A stretch of DNA of 64,000 nt, from NCBI RefSeq assembly GCF_003665435.1, contig NZ_CP023407.1, positions 1,550,001-1,614,000 of the forward strand. Reading direction: 5' to 3'. The translations under genes and the position numbers were made by a program. Below the pieces are notes generated by a model, which was not told the DNA's origin, made no database searches, and was given only the letters and a program-made list of their open reading frames with translations. The stretch comes from Streptomyces fungicidicus (lineage in GTDB: Bacteria > Actinomycetota > Actinomycetes > Streptomycetales > Streptomycetaceae). Shown here in pieces: positions 1 through 8,858 of this stretch (position 1 is its first letter; every line of letters starts with the position of its first letter).

Positions 1-1485
1 GGCGCCGGAATTGAAGTCCTTGAAGTAGAGGACTTCCTTGTCGCCATTGGCGTAGGTGACTTCCAGGAAGCGGTTCTCCTCGGATTCGGCGTACATCTGT
101 TCCACGGCGGTCCGGATCATGCTCTGGACCGTCATGGACCGGTCGCTGCCGTGCTCGGTGAGGTCGTCGCCGTGCAGCGGGAGGCGCTCGGTGAGGTACT
201 TGCCGAAGATGTCCTGGGCCGCCTCGGCGTCCGGACGCTCGATCTTGATCTTCACGTCGAGCCGGCCGGGCCGCAGGATCGCGGGGTCGATCATGTCCTC
301 GCGGTTGGAGGCGCCGATCACCACCACGTTCTGCAGGCCCTCGACGCCGTCGATCTCGGCGAGCAGCTGCGGGACGATGGTGTTCTCCACGTCCGAGCTG
401 ACACCGGAGCCACGGGTGCGGAACAGGGACTCCATTTCGTCGAAGAAGACGATGACGGGGGTGCCCTCGCTGGCCTTCTCCCGGGCCCGCTGGAAGACCA
501 GGCGGATCTGCCGCTCGGTCTCGCCGACGTACTTGTTCAGCAGCTCCGGGCCCTTGATGTTGAGGAAGAAACTCTTGCCCGCGGCCTGGCCGGTGACCTC
601 GGCGACCTTCTTGGCCAGCGAGTTGGCGACGGCCTTGGCGATGAGCGTCTTTCCGCATCCGGGCGGCCCGTACAGCAGCACACCCTTGGGCGGCCGCAGT
701 TCGTGCTCCTTGAACAGGTCCGGGTAGAGATAGGGCAGCTCGACCGCGTCGCGGATGGCCTCGATCTGGCCGCCGAGACCGCCGATCTGCTCGTAGCCGA
801 TGTCGGGGACTTCCTCGAGGACGAGTTCCTCGACCTCGCTCTTGGGGACGACCTCGTAGACGTATCCGGAGCGGGGCTCCATGAGCAGGGCGTCGCCGGG
901 GCGGATGGTGACGTCCAGCAGCGGCTCGGCGAGCCGCACCACCCGCTCCTCGTCGGTGTGCCCGAGCACCAGGGCCCGCTCGCCGTCCTCGAGGATCTCC
1001 TTGAGGGTGACGATGTCGCCGACACGCTCGTACTCCATGGCCTCGACCACGTTGAGCGCTTCGTTGAGCATCACTTCCTGGCCGCGCCGGAGCTCGTCGA
1101 GCTCGACGCTGGGGCTGACGTTCACCCGGAGCTTGCGGCCGCCGGTGAAGATGTCGGCCGTGCCGTCCTCGTTCGCCGTGAGGAAGACGCCGAAGCCGGC
1201 CGGGGGCTGTGCGAGCCGGTCGACCTCCTCCTTGAGGGCCACGATCTGGTCGCGGGCCTCACGGAGCGTGCCCGCGAGTCGTTCGTTCTGGGCGGACACG
1301 CCGGCCAGGTTGGTCTGCAGCTCGACGATCCGCTCTTCGAGAATCCTCGTGTGTCGCGGAGAGTCGGCGAGCTTGCGTCGCAGGACGGCGATCTCCTGCT
1401 CAAGATAGGCGATCTGCCCGGCCGGGTCGTCGGACCCGCGTCCTGGGCGGATGCCGCGGTTGATGTCGTCGTCGTGGGCTGCCAC
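1..1485 (-). CDS. arc: Proteasome-associated AAA ATPase ARC/Mpa (C-terminus cut by window edge)
   Basis: This is the ring ATPase that unfolds pupylated proteins and feeds them to the actinobacterial 20S proteasome. The GTG start at 1485 follows a strong GGAGG site, and 495 codons are visible. An N-terminal coiled coil covers roughly residues 12-85, followed by the interdomain OB region. The AAA module has Walker A GPPGCGKT near residue 272, Walker B VIVFFDE near 347, and a second-region-of-homology stretch ending in RPGRLD. The reading frame is still open at base 1. Family members are about 590 residues, so roughly 90 residues including the C-terminal proteasome-docking tail lie outside. The rest of the proteasome/pup cluster is expected further left. 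Identification is firm; the missing C-terminus cannot be checked. Confidence 0.95.
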   Translation of the reverse strand, partial: MAAHDDDINRGIRPGRGSDDPAGQIAYLEQEIAVLRRKLADSPRHTRILEERIVELQTNLAGVSAQNERLAGTLREARDQIVALKEEVDRLAQPPAGFGVFLTANEDGTADIFTGGRKLRVNVSPSVELDELRRGQEVMLNEALNVVEAMEYERVGDIVTLKEILEDGERALVLGHTDEERVVRLAEPLLDVTIRPGDALLMEPRSGYVYEVVPKSEVEELVLEEVPDIGYEQIGGLGGQIEAIRDAVELPYLYPDLFKEHELRPPKGVLLYGPPGCGKTLIAKAVANSLAKKVAEVTGQAAGKSFFLNIKGPELLNKYVGETERQIRLVFQRAREKASEGTPVIVFFDEMESLFRTRGSGVSSDVENTIVPQLLAEIDGVEGLQNVVVIGASNREDMIDPAILRPGRLDVKIKIERPDAEAAQDIFGKYLTERLPLHGDDLTEHGSDRSMTVQSMIRTAVEQMYAESEENRFLEVTYANGDKEVLYFKDFNSGA

Positions 1486-1730
1486 GGTCCTCACCTCCTC
1501 CAAGGGGAGCTGGACGCTTCCAGACCCTACCTGGGCGGGTGTCGATTGAAACCCCTAGATCACAAAGACGGTCGAGGTGTGTCCGATCTTCACCCTTGCG
1601 CTCTCCCTCACGCCAGGGGAATACCCACCGATGATGATTGGAACCCAGGCGAAGGTAGGGTCGAAGTGTTCAACACCCGTCGGAGCTGGCCGGATTCCCG
1701 CCCGGTCCGACGCAGGAGACGGCAGGAGAG

Positions 1731-2036
1731 ATGAGCGTGCAGCAGGAGGCCGGTGTCGACGGGGAGGCCCTGGAGGTCTGGATCGACCAGGACCTGTGTA
1801 CCGGCGACGGCATCTGTGCCCAGTACGCGCCGGAGGTCTTCGAGCTGGACATCGACGGCCTGGCCTACGTGAAGAGCCCGCAGGACGAGTTGCTGCAGGA
1901 CACGGGGGCGACGACGCCCGTGCCGCTGCCGCTGCTCACCGATGTGATCGACTCCGCGAAGGAGTGTCCCGGCGAGTGCATCCACGTACGCCGGGTTTCG
2001 GACAGCGTCGAGGTGTACGGGCCGGACGCCGCGTGA
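1731..2036 (+). CDS. Ferredoxin, 3Fe-4S/4Fe-4S single-cluster type
   Basis: This is a 101-residue acidic electron carrier. The cluster ligands are visible as CTGDGIC near residue 22 and CPGEC near residue 83, the spacing of the small Streptomyces ferredoxins that usually bind one 3Fe-4S cluster. The ATG at 1731 follows a purine-rich AGGAGAG site. It is divergent from arc across about 245 bp that hold both promoters. No cytochrome P450 or ferredoxin reductase gene is adjacent, so the redox partner is unknown. The family assignment is solid; the exact cluster type is inferred. Confidence 0.85.
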   Translation: MSVQQEAGVDGEALEVWIDQDLCTGDGICAQYAPEVFELDIDGLAYVKSPQDELLQDTGATTPVPLPLLTDVIDSAKECPGECIHVRRVSDSVEVYGPDAA

Positions 2037-2114
2037 CCGGTGCGGCACGGGCCGTCACGTCTGTCTGATTTCTCGCCTATGGGGCGTTCGCCCCGTGGTG
2101 CGCCCCCGCGCGGG

Positions 2115-2696
2115 TCATACGGTCCGGGCGCCGGAGGGGGCGGAGCGCACGAACGTGCCGTTCTCCCAGTGCCACTTCACGCCCTCCCGCACATCCGGGC
2201 AGCAACTGGGCACGTCGGCGGAGGAGTAGCCGAGGAGCACGGCGGTGACCTCGCCGTCGCGCACGGCGAAGTCGTCGACGTTGGTGCGGTCCTTGGGGTC
2301 GGCCAGGGTGGCGACCACGCGGGGCGCGCCGCCGCCGGCGGCCCGGGTGAGCACGTAGACGCCGTCGGGCGGGGTGCCCATCGGGGCGTCGCAGTGGACC
2401 ACGGCCACCGTTTCCGGGCGGCCGTCGCCGTCGAGGTCTCCGGAGGCCTTCTTCTTCACCACGGCCTTCACCGGACCGCATTCGAGGGGGAACTCGACGG
2501 CCGCGGGGTCGGGCGGGGCGATGTGCGCCGGGGCGCTCTTCGTCTGCGGTCCGGACGCCGGGGCGGCCGCGGTGGCGGCGTCGGGCCCCAGGACCGAGGA
2601 GAGGGCCACGACTCCGGCGAGGGCCGTGGCGGTGGCGACCCAGTGGATGGGCCGGGCGTGCGTGTGGGCGAGCTCCGGGACGGCGGATGGCTGCAC
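2115..2696 (-). CDS. Secreted or membrane-anchored protein with an FG-GAP/VCBS-like repeat
   Basis: I start this 193-residue protein at the GTG at 2696 because AGGAGA lies just upstream; the frame is open to 2750 but that start has no such site. Residues about 18-43 form a hydrophobic segment (VATATALAGVVALSSVLG) ending in an Ala-rich stretch, so it is probably a signal peptide or anchor. The mature part contains DLDGDGRPETVAVV, the calcium-binding-type loop of FG-GAP/VCBS repeats, and a Cys pair SCCPD near the C-terminus. The function is unknown. It lies downstream of the tRNA methyltransferase gene but is separated from it by a strong terminator hairpin. Confidence 0.6.
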   Translation of the reverse strand: MQPSAVPELAHTHARPIHWVATATALAGVVALSSVLGPDAATAAAPASGPQTKSAPAHIAPPDPAAVEFPLECGPVKAVVKKKASGDLDGDGRPETVAVVHCDAPMGTPPDGVYVLTRAAGGGAPRVVATLADPKDRTNVDDFAVRDGEVTAVLLGYSSADVPSCCPDVREGVKWHWENGTFVRSAPSGARTV

Positions 2697-2854
2697 GAGG
2701 AGTGTCTCCTGTGAGGGCTGTGCCGGTGGGGGTGGCCAGCATCGTGCCACACGTCACAGTGCGGGGGAACGGCGGGGGGTGTGCGAATGCGGCACGGGGG
2801 AACCTGGAGGGGTTCGCCGTACGCGGCGCGCTGCCTGCCGTGGGGTCAACGTGC

Positions 2855-2907
2855 GGGCGCCGTGGCGCAGTTCCGCACCCGTTGCGGGGAACTGCGCCAC
2901 GGCGCCC
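2855..2907 (-). terminator. Terminator hairpin downstream of trmI
   Basis: A perfect 20-bp inverted repeat (2855-2874 with 2888-2907) flanks a 13-nt loop, with no U tract, as is usual in Streptomyces. It begins 26 nt past the trmI stop codon. Confidence 0.8.
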
Positions 2908-2933
2908 GTGCGTTGCGTGAGTGAGGGGCCGCG

Positions 2934-3836
2934 TCAGCGGGCGGCGCCTCCGTCGGCGTTGGGGCCGGCGTAGTCCTCGCCGTAGGCGCCCTTGGCGGGG
3001 CGGCGGCGGCGCATGGGCGGCTCGACGCCGTCGGCGAGGCGACGGGCGGTGAGCAGGAAGCCGGTGTGGCCGATCATCCGGTGGTCCGGGCGGACGGCCA
3101 GGCCCTCGATGTGCCAGTTGCGGATCATCGTCTCCCAGGAGGTCGGCTCGTTGAAGCAGCCGATCTCGCGGATGGACTCGACGGTCCGGGCGAGCTGGGT
3201 GGTGGTGGCGACGTAGCAGCAGAGGATGCCGCCGGGGACGAGCGCCTTGGAGACGGCCTCCAGGCACTCCCAGGGCGCGAGCATGTCGAGGATGACGCGG
3301 TCGACGTCGGCGTCGGACAGGTTGTCCTGCAGATCGCCGACGGTGAGCTGCCAGGCGGGGTGCGGGCCGCCGAAGTACCGCTCGACGTTCTGCCGGGCGA
3401 TGTCGGCGAAGTCCTCGCGGCGCTCGTAGGAGTGCAGCATGCCCTGGTCGCCGATGGCGCGCAGCAGGAAGCTGCTGAGGGAGCCGGATCCCACGCCCGC
3501 CTCGACGACGCGGGCGCCGGGGAAGATGTCGGCGAAGGCGAGGATCTGCCCCGCGTCCTTCGGGTAGACGACGGCTGCCCCGCGGGGCATGGACAGGACG
3601 TAGTCGGGGAGCAGGGGGCGCAGCGCGAGGTAGGCGACGTTCCCGGTGGTGCGGACAACGCTGCCCTCGGGAGCACCGATCAGTTCGTCGTGGGGGAAGG
3701 AACCCTTGTGGGTGTGGAAGTTCTTCCCGGCCTCGAGCGTGAACGTGTAGTGGCGGCCCTTGGGGTCGGTCAGCTGAACCTGGTCCCCGACCTTGAAGGG
3801 CCCGCGCCTGCGGGCGGCACCGGTCGGTTCGGACAT
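2934..3836 (-). CDS. trmI: tRNA (adenine-58-N1)-methyltransferase TrmI
   Basis: A 300-residue SAM-dependent enzyme that methylates A58 in the T-loop of tRNAs. The N-terminal small beta domain (about 10-75) precedes a Rossmann methyltransferase fold with the SAM loop EAGVGSGS near residue 112 and the motif DMLAPW near 190, both typical of TrmI. In actinobacteria the gene commonly lies near the proteasome locus, as here. There is no ribosome-binding site before the ATG; a TAGGCT hexamer 6 nt upstream suggests leaderless translation. The C-terminal tail (RRRRPAKGAYGEDY) is longer than in Mycobacterium homologues and probably flexible. The identification is confident. Confidence 0.92.
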   Translation of the reverse strand: MSEPTGAARRRGPFKVGDQVQLTDPKGRHYTFTLEAGKNFHTHKGSFPHDELIGAPEGSVVRTTGNVAYLALRPLLPDYVLSMPRGAAVVYPKDAGQILAFADIFPGARVVEAGVGSGSLSSFLLRAIGDQGMLHSYERREDFADIARQNVERYFGGPHPAWQLTVGDLQDNLSDADVDRVILDMLAPWECLEAVSKALVPGGILCCYVATTTQLARTVESIREIGCFNEPTSWETMIRNWHIEGLAVRPDHRMIGHTGFLLTARRLADGVEPPMRRRRPAKGAYGEDYAGPNADGGAAR

Positions 3837-3842
3837 GTGAAC

Positions 3843-3848
3843 AGCCTA
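3843..3848 (-). promoter_or_regulatory. Candidate -10 element of a leaderless trmI promoter
   Basis: TAGGCT on the minus strand ends 6 nt before the trmI ATG, and no Shine-Dalgarno sequence is present. This is an inference from spacing; no clear -35 was found. Confidence 0.45.
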
Positions 3849-3898
3849 CCGGTCCCGCGAGGGGGCACCGACCACTGCCGCCCGCCCGGGAGCCATGC

Positions 3899-5386
3899 TC
3901 AGCTGGGGCGGGCCATGGCCTTCACGAAGGCGCGCTCCACGTCGGCCGCGGACAGCACGCCGTAGATCTCGCCGGTCTCCTCGACCACCAGGTACTCGGT
4001 CGCCGGCGCCGCGCGCAGGGCGTCCAGCAGGTCCTCCCCGGCGAGCTCGGCGGAGACGCGCATCCCGGGGTTGAGGTCCTGGGCGAGCCCGCCGACGGGC
4101 ACCCAGGGGCGGCGGTGCTCGGGTACGCCCACGATGGCGGCCTCACGGACGAGCGAGAGCGGGACGCCGTCGGGGTCGACGACGACCAGGGCGCGGGCCC
4201 CGGCGGCGTTGGCGCGGCGCAGTGCCTCGGAGAGCGGGGTGTCGGTCTCGACGGGCACCGCGCGGCGGGTGAGGTTGCGGGCGCGCAGCTCCGGGAGGTG
4301 TTCGCGCAGACGGGCCATGCGCAGGCTGTTGCCGGCGCCGGTCCAGATGATCGCGGCGAGGATGGCGGCGAGCAGCGCGTCCAGGACGGTGTCCATGCCC
4401 ACGTTGTCCACGGCGTCGGAGCCGAGGGCGCCGGACTGGGTGAGCAGCGGGAGGCCGATCAGGACGGCGACGGCGAGGGCGCGGCCGACCCAGGCGGCGG
4501 CGATGGTGCCGGTCATCGGCTTGCCGCTGATCGCCCAGACGACGGCGCGGAGCATCCGGCCGCCGTCCAGGGGGAGGCCGGGCAGCAGATTGAAGACGGC
4601 CACGATGAGGTTGGAGACCATCAGCCCGGCCAGCAGTACGCCGGGGACGGTGGCGGGGTCGACGGCGAGCAGCCCGAGGTAGAACAGGCCGGCCAGCACG
4701 AGGGAGAGCAGCGGCCCGACGAAGGCCAGCACGAACTCGCGTCCGGGGGTCTCGGCCTCCTTCTCGATCTCGGAGACGCCGCCGAAGAACTGCAGCTGGA
4801 TGCGGCGCACCGGGAGCTTGAAGCGGAGTGCGGCGAGGGTGTGGGCGAGTTCGTGGACCAGTACGGAGGCGTAGAAGGCGACCGCGAAGAACAGGGAGAC
4901 GAGGTAGCTGACTGCGCCGAGTTCGGGCAGCACGCGGTCGATCTGTCCGCCGAACACCCAGGTGATGAGGATGGCGACGAGGAACCAGCTGGGCGCGACG
5001 TAGACGGGCACCCCGAACGGGCGTCCCATCAGCAGTCCGCCCCGCTGCTGCTCCTGCGGCCGCTGCGGCGGGGGCGTCTGGCCGGTGCCGGAGTGGGCGA
5101 GCGGCGGGCCCCCGCCGGTACGCCGGTCCCGCTGTCCGTCGCCGGGGCCCCCGGCGGCCGGGGTCCCCGGACGGGGGGAGTCGGAGGGGGCGGCCGGGGT
5201 TCCGGGGCGCGCGGGGGCGTCCTCGGCGGGCTCCTCCGCCGGGCCGGCGGAGGCCGGGGGCCGGGGGCCCTCGGGTCCCTCGGGGCCCTGGTGGGAGGGG
5301 TCGGGGGCCGGGGGCTGGGGGCCCGTGTGGTCGGCCGACTCGCCGTTGCCGGGTGGCGGCTGTCCACGCCCGCCGCTTACGTCCAC
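3899..5386 (-). CDS. Site-2-type intramembrane zinc metalloprotease with CBS domains
   Basis: A 495-residue M50 family protease. I start it at the GTG at 5386, which follows GAGGGG at good spacing; the frame continues upstream without initiation signals. Residues 1 to about 115 are a Pro/Gly-rich, disordered cytoplasmic extension. Membrane segments then carry the zinc site VHELAHTL near residue 180 and the conserved LPLDGGRML near 280. Two CBS motifs occupy about 385-490. This layout matches Rv2625c-type actinobacterial proteases; the CBS pair probably senses a nucleotide. The substrate is unknown. It is divergent from the RecB-like nuclease gene across 188 bp. Confidence 0.88.
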   Translation of the reverse strand: MDVSGGRGQPPPGNGESADHTGPQPPAPDPSHQGPEGPEGPRPPASAGPAEEPAEDAPARPGTPAAPSDSPRPGTPAAGGPGDGQRDRRTGGGPPLAHSGTGQTPPPQRPQEQQRGGLLMGRPFGVPVYVAPSWFLVAILITWVFGGQIDRVLPELGAVSYLVSLFFAVAFYASVLVHELAHTLAALRFKLPVRRIQLQFFGGVSEIEKEAETPGREFVLAFVGPLLSLVLAGLFYLGLLAVDPATVPGVLLAGLMVSNLIVAVFNLLPGLPLDGGRMLRAVVWAISGKPMTGTIAAAWVGRALAVAVLIGLPLLTQSGALGSDAVDNVGMDTVLDALLAAILAAIIWTGAGNSLRMARLREHLPELRARNLTRRAVPVETDTPLSEALRRANAAGARALVVVDPDGVPLSLVREAAIVGVPEHRRPWVPVGGLAQDLNPGMRVSAELAGEDLLDALRAAPATEYLVVEETGEIYGVLSAADVERAFVKAMARPS

Positions 5387-5561
5387 CGGTGTCCCCTCGT
5401 TCGCTGCGTCTCCCCCGCCTGCCGGACGGGAGGGTCTGGTGTCGATGGTATGCGGCCTGCGCCACACGTTCCGCCCCGGCACCCTGTCTCCTGCGCTCCT
5501 TCCCCCTCCCCCACCGCTGTCACGCGCCGTGGGCGGCGCACGCGCTGTCGGTGGCTGGCCG

Positions 5562-5567
5562 TAAGGT
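5562..5567 (+). promoter_or_regulatory. Candidate -10 element of a leaderless promoter (RecB-like gene)
   Basis: TAAGGT sits exactly 7 nt before the ATG at 5575, and no ribosome-binding site is present. This spacing would put the transcript start on the A of the ATG. Confidence 0.5.
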
Positions 5568-5574
5568 CTCGGGC

Positions 5575-6486
5575 ATGGAGACGAGCATCGAGGGCGGGCC
5601 GGCCGCAGCGGGCGCACGGACGGACGGGGCCGCCGCCGCACCGCCCGCCTCGCTGTCGCCCTCGCGCGCGAGCGATTTCATGCAGTGCCCGCTGCTGTAC
5701 CGGTTCCGGGTCATCGACCGGCTGCCGGAGAAGCCGAGCGAGGCGGCCACCCGGGGCACGCTGGTGCACGCGGTGCTGGAGCGCCTCTTCGACGCCCCGG
5801 CCGCGGAGCGCACCGCGCCGCGCGCGAAGTCGCTGGTACCGGGCCAGTGGGACCGGCTGCGCGAGAGCAGGCCGGAGGTCGTGGAGCTGTTCGCGGACGA
5901 TCCGGAGGGCGAGCGGCTGGCGCGCTGGCTGGCGGAGGCGGAGTCGCTGGTCGAGCGCTGGTTCACGCTGGAGGATCCGAGCCGGCTGGAGCCCGCCGAG
6001 CGGGAGCTGTTCGTCGAGGCGGAGCTGGACTCGGGGCTCAGGCTGCGCGGCATCATCGACCGGGTCGACGTCGCGCCCACCGGCGAGGTGCGGATCGTCG
6101 ACTACAAGACGGGAAAGGCGCCCCGGCCGGAGTACGCCGAGGGCGCGCTGTTCCAGATGAAGTTCTACGCCCTGGTGGTGTGGCGGCTGAAGAACGTGGT
6201 GCCGCGGCGGCTCCAGCTGGTCTACCTGGGCAGCGGGGACGTGCTGACGTACGACCCCGTGCTCGCCGATCTGGAGCGGGTCGAGCGCAAGCTGCTCGCG
6301 TTGTGGGAGGCGATCCGGGAGGCGACGGAGACGGGTGACTGGCGGCCGCGTCCCACGAAGCTGTGCGGCTGGTGCGACCACCGGACGCACTGCCCGGAGT
6401 TCGGCGGCACTCCCCCGCCGTACCCGCTCACGGTGAGGGCGCCCGAGTCCGGCGGTGCCCGGCAGGGCAGAATTGGGCCGGACTAG
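5575..6486 (+). CDS. RecB/Cas4-like PD-(D/E)XK exonuclease with Fe-S cysteines
   Basis: A 303-residue single-domain nuclease of the RecB family. The start region reads SPSRASDFMQCPLLYRFR, giving the first cysteine near residue 40. The nuclease core GIIDRVD...VRIVDYKTGK lies at about 160-182. The C-terminal CGWCDHRTHC supplies three further cysteines near 263-272. One N-terminal plus three C-terminal cysteines is the AddB/Cas4 iron-sulfur arrangement. It occurs as a free-standing gene; no CRISPR or helicase partner is nearby, so a role in DNA repair is likely but unproven. It reads towards the response regulator gene, 14 nt downstream, so the two may be cotranscribed. Confidence 0.85.
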   Translation: METSIEGGPAAAGARTDGAAAAPPASLSPSRASDFMQCPLLYRFRVIDRLPEKPSEAATRGTLVHAVLERLFDAPAAERTAPRAKSLVPGQWDRLRESRPEVVELFADDPEGERLARWLAEAESLVERWFTLEDPSRLEPAERELFVEAELDSGLRLRGIIDRVDVAPTGEVRIVDYKTGKAPRPEYAEGALFQMKFYALVVWRLKNVVPRRLQLVYLGSGDVLTYDPVLADLERVERKLLALWEAIREATETGDWRPRPTKLCGWCDHRTHCPEFGGTPPPYPLTVRAPESGGARQGRIGPD

Positions 6487-6500
6487 CGAAGGAGACTTAC

Positions 6501-7172
6501 GTGGCCATCCGCGTCCTACTGGTCGACGACCAGCCGCTGCTGCGCACCGGGTTCCGGATGATTCTGGAGGCCGAGCAGGACCTCGCGGTCGTCGGCGAGG
6601 CCGGAGACGGCCTCCAGGCCCTGGACCAGGTGCGGGCGCTGCAGCCCGACGTGGTGCTGATGGACATCCGCATGCCGCGGATGGACGGGGTGGAGGCGAC
6701 CCGGCAGATCACCGGGCCCGAACGGGACGGGCCGGCGAAGGTGCTGGTGCTGACGACGTTCGATCTCGACGAGTACGTGGTGGAGGCCCTGCGGGCGGGG
6801 GCCAGCGGCTTCCTGCTGAAGGACGCCCCCGCCAACGAGCTGGTGCAGGCTATCCGTGTGGTGGCCGCCGGGGAGGCGATGCTCGCGCCGAGCATCACGC
6901 GCCGGCTGCTGGACAAGTACGCCACGCATCTGCCGTCCGGTGACGAGCCGGTGCCGGACACCCTGCACACGCTGACCGAGCGTGAGGTGGAGGTGCTGAA
7001 GCTGGTGGCGCGCGGGCTGTCCAACGCGGAGATCGCCGCGGACCTGTTCGTCAGCGAGACCACCGTCAAGACGCATGTCGGGCATGTGCTGACCAAGCTG
7101 GGCCTGCGGGACCGGGTGCAGGCGGCGGTGTACGCCTACGAGAGCGGGCTGGTGCGCCCCGGCGCGCAGTAG
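6501..7172 (+). CDS. NarL/LuxR-family response regulator, orphan
   Basis: A 223-residue DNA-binding response regulator. I use the GTG at 6501, preceded by AAGGAGA. The receiver domain (1-120) shows the acidic pair LVDDQPLLR, the phospho-acceptor aspartate in VVLMDIRMP near residue 54, and the conserved lysine in LLKDA. The LuxR-type helix-turn-helix (about 155-212) includes LTEREVEVLKLVARG and SETTVKTHV. No histidine kinase gene is adjacent, so the partner must be elsewhere or phosphorylation may not be used. It starts 14 nt after the nuclease stop, so an operon is likely. A terminator follows. Confidence 0.92.
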   Translation: MAIRVLLVDDQPLLRTGFRMILEAEQDLAVVGEAGDGLQALDQVRALQPDVVLMDIRMPRMDGVEATRQITGPERDGPAKVLVLTTFDLDEYVVEALRAGASGFLLKDAPANELVQAIRVVAAGEAMLAPSITRRLLDKYATHLPSGDEPVPDTLHTLTEREVEVLKLVARGLSNAEIAADLFVSETTVKTHVGHVLTKLGLRDRVQAAVYAYESGLVRPGAQ

Positions 7173-7190
7173 CGCGGAAGCCGCCGTACG

Positions 7191-7228
7191 ACGAGGGCGC
7201 CCTCCACCGTGGTGGAGGGCGCCCTCGT
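7191..7228. terminator. Bidirectional terminator between convergent genes
   Basis: A perfect 17-bp stem (7191-7207 with 7212-7228) around a 4-nt loop separates the response regulator and the convergent solute-binding protein gene. Confidence 0.85.
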
Positions 7229-7250
7229 CTTGGTGCGTTCGTGCGGTCCG

Positions 7251-8858
7251 TCAGCCGGTGACGCCTCGGCCGAGCTCCCACAGCTGCAGCGTCGCGGAGG
7301 CGTTGACGGCGTAGGCGGTGCCGGTGACGCCGTCGCGGGCGGCGACGTACTGCTTGCCCTGCCACAGCGGCAGCACCGGGACGTCGTCGGCGACGATGTT
7401 CTGGATCTCCGTCAGGCTGTCCGAGGCGGAGAGCCGGTCGGCCTGGCGGCGCGACTCCGGGATCAGGTCCTTGCGGATCTCGTTGTTGGCGTAGGGCGAG
7501 TTGAGGAAGTTGTCCTCGTCGAGGAAGGGCGCGAGGAAGGCGTCGGCGTCCGGGTAGTCGGGGAACCAGCCCATGCCGTAGACGTCGTACTTGCCCTTCT
7601 GACCCGACGGCCGGAACTTGCTCCAGGCGGTGCCCTCGGTGTCCGTCTCGAACAGACCGCTGTCGTTGAGCTGCTTGCTCAGCTGCTCGAACTCGGCCTT
7701 GGTGGCGGGGCCGTAGTGGTCGGTCGTGTAGTGCAGGGTCAGCTTCACCGGGGTGGTGACGCCGGCATCCTGCAGCAGCTCGCGGGCCTTGGCGGCGCTC
7801 GGGTCGCCGTACTTGTTGAAGAAGGCGTTGGAGTGACCGGTGACGCCGGCGGGCACCAGCGAGAACAGCGGCTCGGCCTGGGAGCCGTAGACGTTGCCGA
7901 CCAGCTCGCTGCGGTTGATGATCTGGGCCATCGCCTGGCGGACGGCCTTGTCCTTCACGGACGTGGCGTTGGTGTTGAACGCCAGGTACCGGATCTCCAG
8001 ACCGGGCGACTCGACCAGCTCGATCTCGCCGCCGGTGGCGGTGCCGAGCTTCTGGATCTGCTCGGGCGACATGCTGCGGGTCATCAGGTCGAGGTCGCCC
8101 TTCTCCAGCGCGTCGCCCATGGCGTCGGCGCTGTCGAAGGAGACCATCTCGACCTTGTCGTTGTTCACCTTCAGCGCGCCCTTGTACGAAGGGTTCTTGG
8201 TGAAGGTGGCGCTGACCAGGGCGCCGTCCTCGACCTTGCTCTCGATGGTGTAGGGGCCGGAGCCGTCGACGTCGAAGCCCTCGCGCAGCTTGCCCTTGTC
8301 GTAGTCCTCGGAGTTGACGATGCCGGCGACCGGGGTGGACAGCTTGTACGGGAAGGTGGCGTCGGCGCTCTTGAGGTGGAAGATCACCTCGCGGTCGCCC
8401 TGCGTCTCGACGGTGTCGATGGTGGACAGCAGCGCGAACACACCGCTGTCGCCCTCGAGGGAGAGGGCACGCTCGATGGAGAACTTCACGTCCTCCGCGG
8501 TGATCGCGTCGCCGTTCGAGAACTTCAGACCGTCACGCAGGGTGCAGCTGTAGCGCTCGTTGCCGGCGTCGGTGAATCCGCACGACTCGGCGGCCTCGGG
8601 CACCGGCTCGCCGTCGCCCCGCGGCTGGACCATCAGGGTCTGCACGGTCTGCCGCAGGATGTTCCAGGTACCGACGTCATAGGCCCAGGCGGGGTCGAGG
8701 GGCGCGAGGCCCTCCTCCTCGGAGGCGGTGAACCGGTCCGTGGTGCCCACGACGATCGCGTCGCCGCTTCCGCTCCCGCCCTCGCTGTCGCCGCAGGCGG
8801 CGAGCACCGGCGCGAGCAGGCCCATCGCTGCCGCCAGCACCAAAGTCTTGCGGTTCAT
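7251..8858 (-). CDS. Extracellular solute-binding lipoprotein, family 5 (peptide/nickel ABC type)
   Basis: A 535-residue secreted lipoprotein. The ATG at 8858 follows GGAGAA. The signal peptide MNRKTLVLAAAMGLLAPV ends in the lipobox LAAC, whose cysteine near residue 22 would be lipidated. The mature protein has the SBP_bac_5 features GLKFSNGDAITAEDVKFSIER and AVRQAMAQIINR. These proteins capture oligopeptides or similar solutes for ABC import. No permease or ATPase genes are adjacent, so it is solitary and must share a transporter or act as a sensor. The ligand cannot be told from sequence. Confidence 0.88.
   Translation of the reverse strand: MNRKTLVLAAAMGLLAPVLAACGDSEGGSGSGDAIVVGTTDRFTASEEEGLAPLDPAWAYDVGTWNILRQTVQTLMVQPRGDGEPVPEAAESCGFTDAGNERYSCTLRDGLKFSNGDAITAEDVKFSIERALSLEGDSGVFALLSTIDTVETQGDREVIFHLKSADATFPYKLSTPVAGIVNSEDYDKGKLREGFDVDGSGPYTIESKVEDGALVSATFTKNPSYKGALKVNNDKVEMVSFDSADAMGDALEKGDLDLMTRSMSPEQIQKLGTATGGEIELVESPGLEIRYLAFNTNATSVKDKAVRQAMAQIINRSELVGNVYGSQAEPLFSLVPAGVTGHSNAFFNKYGDPSAAKARELLQDAGVTTPVKLTLHYTTDHYGPATKAEFEQLSKQLNDSGLFETDTEGTAWSKFRPSGQKGKYDVYGMGWFPDYPDADAFLAPFLDEDNFLNSPYANNEIRKDLIPESRRQADRLSASDSLTEIQNIVADDVPVLPLWQGKQYVAARDGVTGTAYAVNASATLQLWELGRGVTG

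Noticed and set aside
151..1734. A 527-residue plus-strand frame over arc
   Set aside because: It is antisense to arc, which shows coiled coil, Walker A and Walker B, and it has no recognisable domain.
5575..6486. Cas4 and a CRISPR locus
   Set aside because: The nuclease resembles Cas4, but no repeat array or other cas gene occurs, and stand-alone RecB-like genes are common in Streptomyces.
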